This document shows, piece after piece, positions 60,771 through 64,000 of a stretch of DNA of 64,000 nucleotides. The notes under the pieces were generated by a model that saw nothing but the letters and a program-made list of their open reading frames with translations, was not told where the DNA came from and did not search any database. This DNA comes from Caldovatus sediminis (GTDB lineage Bacteria; Pseudomonadota; Alphaproteobacteria; Acetobacterales; Acetobacteraceae), in NCBI RefSeq assembly GCF_014644455.1, contig NZ_BMKS01000004.1, positions 310,001-374,000 on the forward strand. Reading direction: 5' to 3'. The stretch's first letter is position 1, and each line of letters opens with the position of its first letter. A program made the translations under genes and the position numbers.

Positions 60771-61595
60771 CTACAGCCAGAAGTGGCGCCGCAGGTCCTG
60801 CGGCGCGCGGTAGGCGCGGGTGTCGCGCACCGGCAGGGAGGCGAGGTGCGCGGTGACGCCGATCTCCGCGATGTCGAGCGGCGCGAACTCCTCGACGATC
60901 TCGTGGTAGCGCCGGCTGAGCACCGTGCTCCCCGGGTCGAGGCCGGTGATCAGGACGAGGCCGGTCGGGCGGGCGTTCAGCAGGTGGAGGCGCAGCTCGG
61001 GCCGGTGCCGGCGCAGGATCGGCACCAGCTTCCAGACGTCGCCCGTCCAGACGTTGGGGTCGCGCGTCGGGCCGCGCGGCCCGCTCTGGGCGCGCCGGGT
61101 CATTCCCGCATCCGTCGGCAGGCAGTCGTGCAGCACGATCACCGAGTTCGGCCGGCAGTGCCGCTCGGTGTTGAGGAAGTCGCGCAGCAGGGTCTCGAAC
61201 TCGTGCAGGCCGTCGAGGAAGGCCATGTCGAGGGGGCCGCCGAGCAGCGCGCAGGGGTCGTGCTGCTGGAAGAACCGGTCGCTCGGCATCTGGAACAGGA
61301 ACAGGGCCGGCTTCCGGCCGAGGGCGGCGGCCGACGGCTCCATCGCCGGATCCACGCCGATCGAGGGGCAGGCGGCGAGGGCGAGCGACGCCCCGGTGCG
61401 CACGCCGATCTCGAGATAGGTGCGCGGCTGCAGGACGCTGTGCAGGCGCGTCAGGACCTGGAGATAGCTCTCGCCGCCGAGCGGGGGCGCGAACAGGCGC
61501 GGATCGCGCCCCGGCGCGGCCGGAGCCGGCTCCGGGGGCGCGGCCGCGGCGGAAGGCGTATCGCCGGGGGCGGCGGGCGGGTGGTCGGCCTGCAT
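60771..61595 (-). CDS. Class I SAM-dependent methyltransferase
   Basis: A 274-aa protein with a disordered Pro/Ala N-terminus (about 35 residues) and a Rossmann-like methyltransferase core of the Methyltransf_24 type: TYLEIGVRTGASLALA (motif I), LDMAFLDGLHEFETLLRD (acidic loop), and VIVLHDCLP (motif IV region). Such enzymes modify sugars or secondary metabolites, and some homologues lack known activity. GGAC lies 7 nt before ATG 61595, part of AAAGGAC. Acceptor unknown; divergent from the amidase. Confidence 0.82.
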   Translation of the reverse strand: MQADHPPAAPGDTPSAAAAPPEPAPAAPGRDPRLFAPPLGGESYLQVLTRLHSVLQPRTYLEIGVRTGASLALAACPSIGVDPAMEPSAAALGRKPALFLFQMPSDRFFQQHDPCALLGGPLDMAFLDGLHEFETLLRDFLNTERHCRPNSVIVLHDCLPTDAGMTRRAQSGPRGPTRDPNVWTGDVWKLVPILRRHRPELRLHLLNARPTGLVLITGLDPGSTVLSRRYHEIVEEFAPLDIAEIGVTAHLASLPVRDTRAYRAPQDLRRHFWL

Positions 61596-61778
61596 GTCGG
61601 TGCGTCCTTTCGGGGCGCGGGGCGATCCGCGGATCGGCGTTGCCGTTGCGATACGCGATGACGCGCGGCCTGCCCAGCGGCGTGGCGAGCGGGCGGCGGC
61701 GGGACGCGACCACGCCTTCGCCCGCTGGCGCGATGCCCCTGCGGCGCGGCAGGGGTTGCCTCGGGCGGGGGAGCCGTC

Positions 61779-63230
61779 ATGCTGCGCACGCCTGCCGAAG
61801 GCCTGCCGATGGACGCGACCGATCCTGCCCTGATGACCGCCGAGACCCTGCTCGCGCTCTACGCGCGCCGCGCGCTCTCGCCGGTGGAGGCGCTGCAGGC
61901 CGTGACCGAGCGCATCGCGCGCTACAACCCCTGGGTCAACGCCTTCGCCGTGATGAACCCGCGCGCGGTCGTCGCCGCCGGGGAGAGCGAGGCGCGCTGG
62001 ATGGCCGGGCGGCCGATCGGGCCGCTCGACGGCGTGCCGGCGACGGTGAAGGACCTGCTGGACCTCGCCGGCTTCCCGACGCGGCGCGGCAGCCGCACCA
62101 CCGACCCGGCGCCGGTCGCGCAGGACGCGCCCGCCGTGCTCGGCCTGAAGGCGGCGGGGGCGGTGATCCTCGGCAAGACGACGACGACGGAGTTCGGCTG
62201 GAAGTCGCCGGGCGACTGCCCGCTGCACGGCATCACGCGCAACCCCTGGGACCCGCGGCGCACGCCGGGGGGATCGTCCTCCGGCGCCGGGGCGGCGGGG
62301 GCGGCGTGCTTCGGGCCGCTGCACATCGGCACCGATGCGGGCGGCTCGATCCGCATCCCCGCGGCCTATAGCGGGCTGGTCGGGGTGAAGCCGACCTTCG
62401 GGCGGGTGCCGCAGTGGCCGCACGGGGCCTTCGGGCACATCGCGGTGGCGGGGCCGATGACGCGCAGCGTGCGCGACGCGGCGCTGATGCTCTCCGCCAT
62501 GGCGCGCTTCGACCTGCGCGATCCCTATTGCCTGCCGGACGAGCCGCGCGACTGGCGCCAGGGCATCGAGGACGGCGTGGCCGGGCTGCGCGTCGCGCTG
62601 GTGCGCCGCCTCGGCTTCGATCCGCCGCTGGACGCGGAGGGCGAGGCGGCGCTCGCCGCCGCCGCGCGGCTGCTGGAGGAGCAGGGCGCGGTGGTCGAGG
62701 AGGCCGATCCCGGCCTGCCCGACACGCGCGCGATCTTCGGCCGCGTTTGGGCCGTGGCGCTCGCCCGCGTGGTGGCGCTGACGCCGGAGGAGAAGCGGGA
62801 GCTGCTCGAGCCCGGCATCCGCGAGGTGGCGGCGCGGGAGGGTGCGGTCGGCGCCGCCGACGTCCTCGCCGCGGAGGCGATGCGGCTGGAGGCGGCGCAC
62901 GCCATGGCGCGGTTCCACCAGCGCTACGACCTGGTGCTGACCGCCGCCACCCCCACCGCGGCCTTCGCCGCCGACGCGCCGACGCTGCGCCCGGCGGAGG
63001 CGCTGTGGCGCGACTGGGCGCCCTGGACCTTCGCCTTCAACCTGACGCGCCAGCCGGCGGTCACGGTGCCGGTCGGACTCGACGCGGAGGGGATGCCGAG
63101 GGCGGTGCAGGTGGTGGCGGCGATGTACCGGGACGATCTGGCGCTGCGCGGGGCGCGGGCGATCGAGCGGGCCGCGGCGGTGCCGCTCGCCGATCCGGAG
63201 GCGGCGGCGCGGCGAGAGGAGAGGGGCTGA
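61779..63230 (+). CDS. Amidase signature family enzyme
   Basis: A 483-aa amidase with the Ser-cisSer-Lys triad: Lys91 (ATVKDLLD), cis-Ser167 (GGSSSGAG) and nucleophile Ser190 (GTDAGGSIRIPA). It hydrolyses a carboxamide to acid and ammonia. The C-terminal half resembles aryl/acyl amidases rather than GatA, and no gatB/gatC is nearby. GGGGGAG precedes ATG 61779. Its stop overlaps the next start by 1 nt, coupling it to the FAH-family gene. Confidence 0.92.
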   Translation: MLRTPAEGLPMDATDPALMTAETLLALYARRALSPVEALQAVTERIARYNPWVNAFAVMNPRAVVAAGESEARWMAGRPIGPLDGVPATVKDLLDLAGFPTRRGSRTTDPAPVAQDAPAVLGLKAAGAVILGKTTTTEFGWKSPGDCPLHGITRNPWDPRRTPGGSSSGAGAAGAACFGPLHIGTDAGGSIRIPAAYSGLVGVKPTFGRVPQWPHGAFGHIAVAGPMTRSVRDAALMLSAMARFDLRDPYCLPDEPRDWRQGIEDGVAGLRVALVRRLGFDPPLDAEGEAALAAAARLLEEQGAVVEEADPGLPDTRAIFGRVWAVALARVVALTPEEKRELLEPGIREVAAREGAVGAADVLAAEAMRLEAAHAMARFHQRYDLVLTAATPTAAFAADAPTLRPAEALWRDWAPWTFAFNLTRQPAVTVPVGLDAEGMPRAVQVVAAMYRDDLALRGARAIERAAAVPLADPEAAARREERG

Positions 63231-64000
63231 TGCGGCTGGTGACCTTCCGCGATCCGCAGGGCGGGGTGCGGGTCGGCGCGCTGGACGCGCACGGGCTGGT
63301 GCGCGACCTCGTGCTGGTGGACGCGGCGCTGCCGCAGGACATGCGCGCGGTGATCGCGGCCGGGCCGGCGGCGCTGGCGCGGGCGGCGGCGCGTCTCCCG
63401 GCCGCGCCGGTGGTGGCGGGGGCGCAGGTGCTGGCGCCGATCCCGCGTCCGGCGAAGAACGTCTTCTGCGTCGGCAAGAACTACCGCGAGCACGCGAAGG
63501 AGTTCGCCGGCTCCGGCTTCGACGCCACGGCGAAGGAGGTGGTGCCGGAGGCGCCGGTGGTGTTCTCCAAGCCGCCGACCTCGGTCATCGGGCCGGGCGA
63601 GCCGATCCCCTCCTATCTCGATCCGACCGGCTCGGTGGACTACGAGGGCGAGCTGGCGGTGGTGATCGGCGCCGGCGGGCGGGGCATCCGCCGGGCGGAG
63701 GCGATGCGGCACGTCTTCGGCTACACCATCGTCAACGACGTGACGGCGCGGACGCTGCAGCACCGGCACCGGCAGTGGATCCTCGGCAAGGGGCTGGACG
63801 GGTTCTGCCCGATGGGGCCGGCGATCCTGACCGCCGACGAGGTGCCGGACCCGGGCGCGCTGCGCCTGCGCACCTGGGTGAACGGGGAGCTGCGCCAGGA
63901 CGCGACGGTGGCCGATCTGATCTTCGACATCCCGACGCTGATCGAGACCATCAGCGCCGGCATCACCCTCGAGCCGGGCGACATCATCGCCACCGGCACC
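63230..64000 (+). CDS. Fumarylacetoacetate hydrolase family protein (truncated by window end)
   Basis: The first 257 codons are present; the frame is open to the window end. It has the FAH fold segments VFCVGKNYREHAKEF, the metal-binding DYEGELAVVIG, FGYTIVNDVTART, KGLDGFCPMGPAI and the LEPGDIIATGT end, as in 2-hydroxyhepta-2,4-diene-1,7-dioate isomerases, oxaloacetate decarboxylases or ureidoglycolate lyase-like enzymes. A missing stretch of only about 20-30 residues is expected. It overlaps the amidase by 1 nt, so the two probably act in one pathway. Confidence 0.92.
   Translation, partial: MRLVTFRDPQGGVRVGALDAHGLVRDLVLVDAALPQDMRAVIAAGPAALARAAARLPAAPVVAGAQVLAPIPRPAKNVFCVGKNYREHAKEFAGSGFDATAKEVVPEAPVVFSKPPTSVIGPGEPIPSYLDPTGSVDYEGELAVVIGAGGRGIRRAEAMRHVFGYTIVNDVTARTLQHRHRQWILGKGLDGFCPMGPAILTADEVPDPGALRLRTWVNGELRQDATVADLIFDIPTLIETISAGITLEPGDIIATGT

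Overview
The window is chromosomal DNA from a very GC-rich alphaproteobacterium. Gene content and order fit a Roseomonas-like member of the Acetobacteraceae: purC-purS-purQ-purL-bolA-grxD, UPF0262/DUF983, a zinc-site-less GluRS and class II DAHP synthase. That placement is inferred from gene content and codon use, not from a database search. I see no tRNA, rRNA, CRISPR array, insertion sequence, phage gene or plasmid origin. Genes are tightly packed, often with ATGA/GTGA overlaps, and many start codons are GTG.

Layout. 0.3-3.7 kb: Baeyer-Villiger-type flavin monooxygenase, SDR, mercaptopyruvate sulfurtransferase. 4-10.2 kb: glmU-glmS (UDP-GlcNAc synthesis), gabD, gor. 10.5-15.3 kb: class II DAHP synthase, nicotinate phosphoribosyltransferase, NAD synthetase and a coupled 132-aa unknown. 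15.4-19 kb: gltX-cysS-trmJ (translation). 19.7-24.6 kb: the purine/Fe-S operon, with an extra two-TM protein between purS and purQ; purQ appears to start at CTG. 24.7-28.1 kb: glycosyltransferase, TspO-like protein, rpsD and a small membrane protein. 28.1-34.5 kb: a 1803-aa hybrid histidine kinase with nine PAS modules, divergent from an OmpR-type regulator, with an 11-bp-phased GTTTC array between them. 34.6-38.7 kb: aspartate racemase, acyl-CoA synthetase, 1-Cys peroxiredoxin, rhodanese, DUF3237. 38.8-41.8 kb: polar amino-acid ABC transporter. 42-44.8 kb: mtnA, UPF0262, DUF983.

From 45 to 64 kb the content becomes catabolic. It holds an Asp/Glu/hydantoin-type racemase, a TauD-type dioxygenase, a TctC/Bug binding protein, two paralogous N-carbamoyl-D-amino-acid hydrolases flanking an NTF2-FAD monooxygenase fusion, and a cyclic-amidohydrolase (hydantoinase/allantoinase class). 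These are followed by prpD and prpC, a histone H1-like protein, gamma-glutamyltransferase, a polysaccharide-deacetylase/PuuE-like hydrolase, a methyltransferase, an amidase and a truncated FAH-family hydrolase. Racemase + cyclic amidohydrolase + D-carbamoylase is the enzyme set of the hydantoin-to-D-amino-acid route. The monooxygenase, the dioxygenase and the duplicated carbamoylase suggest a broader, possibly undescribed pathway for N-carbamoyl or cyclic-ureide compounds.

Regulatory signals recur as a TTGAC-like -35, 17-18 bp, and a weak TA-rich -10. In several cases the -10 ends within about 10 nt of the start codon, which suggests leaderless or near-leaderless mRNAs.
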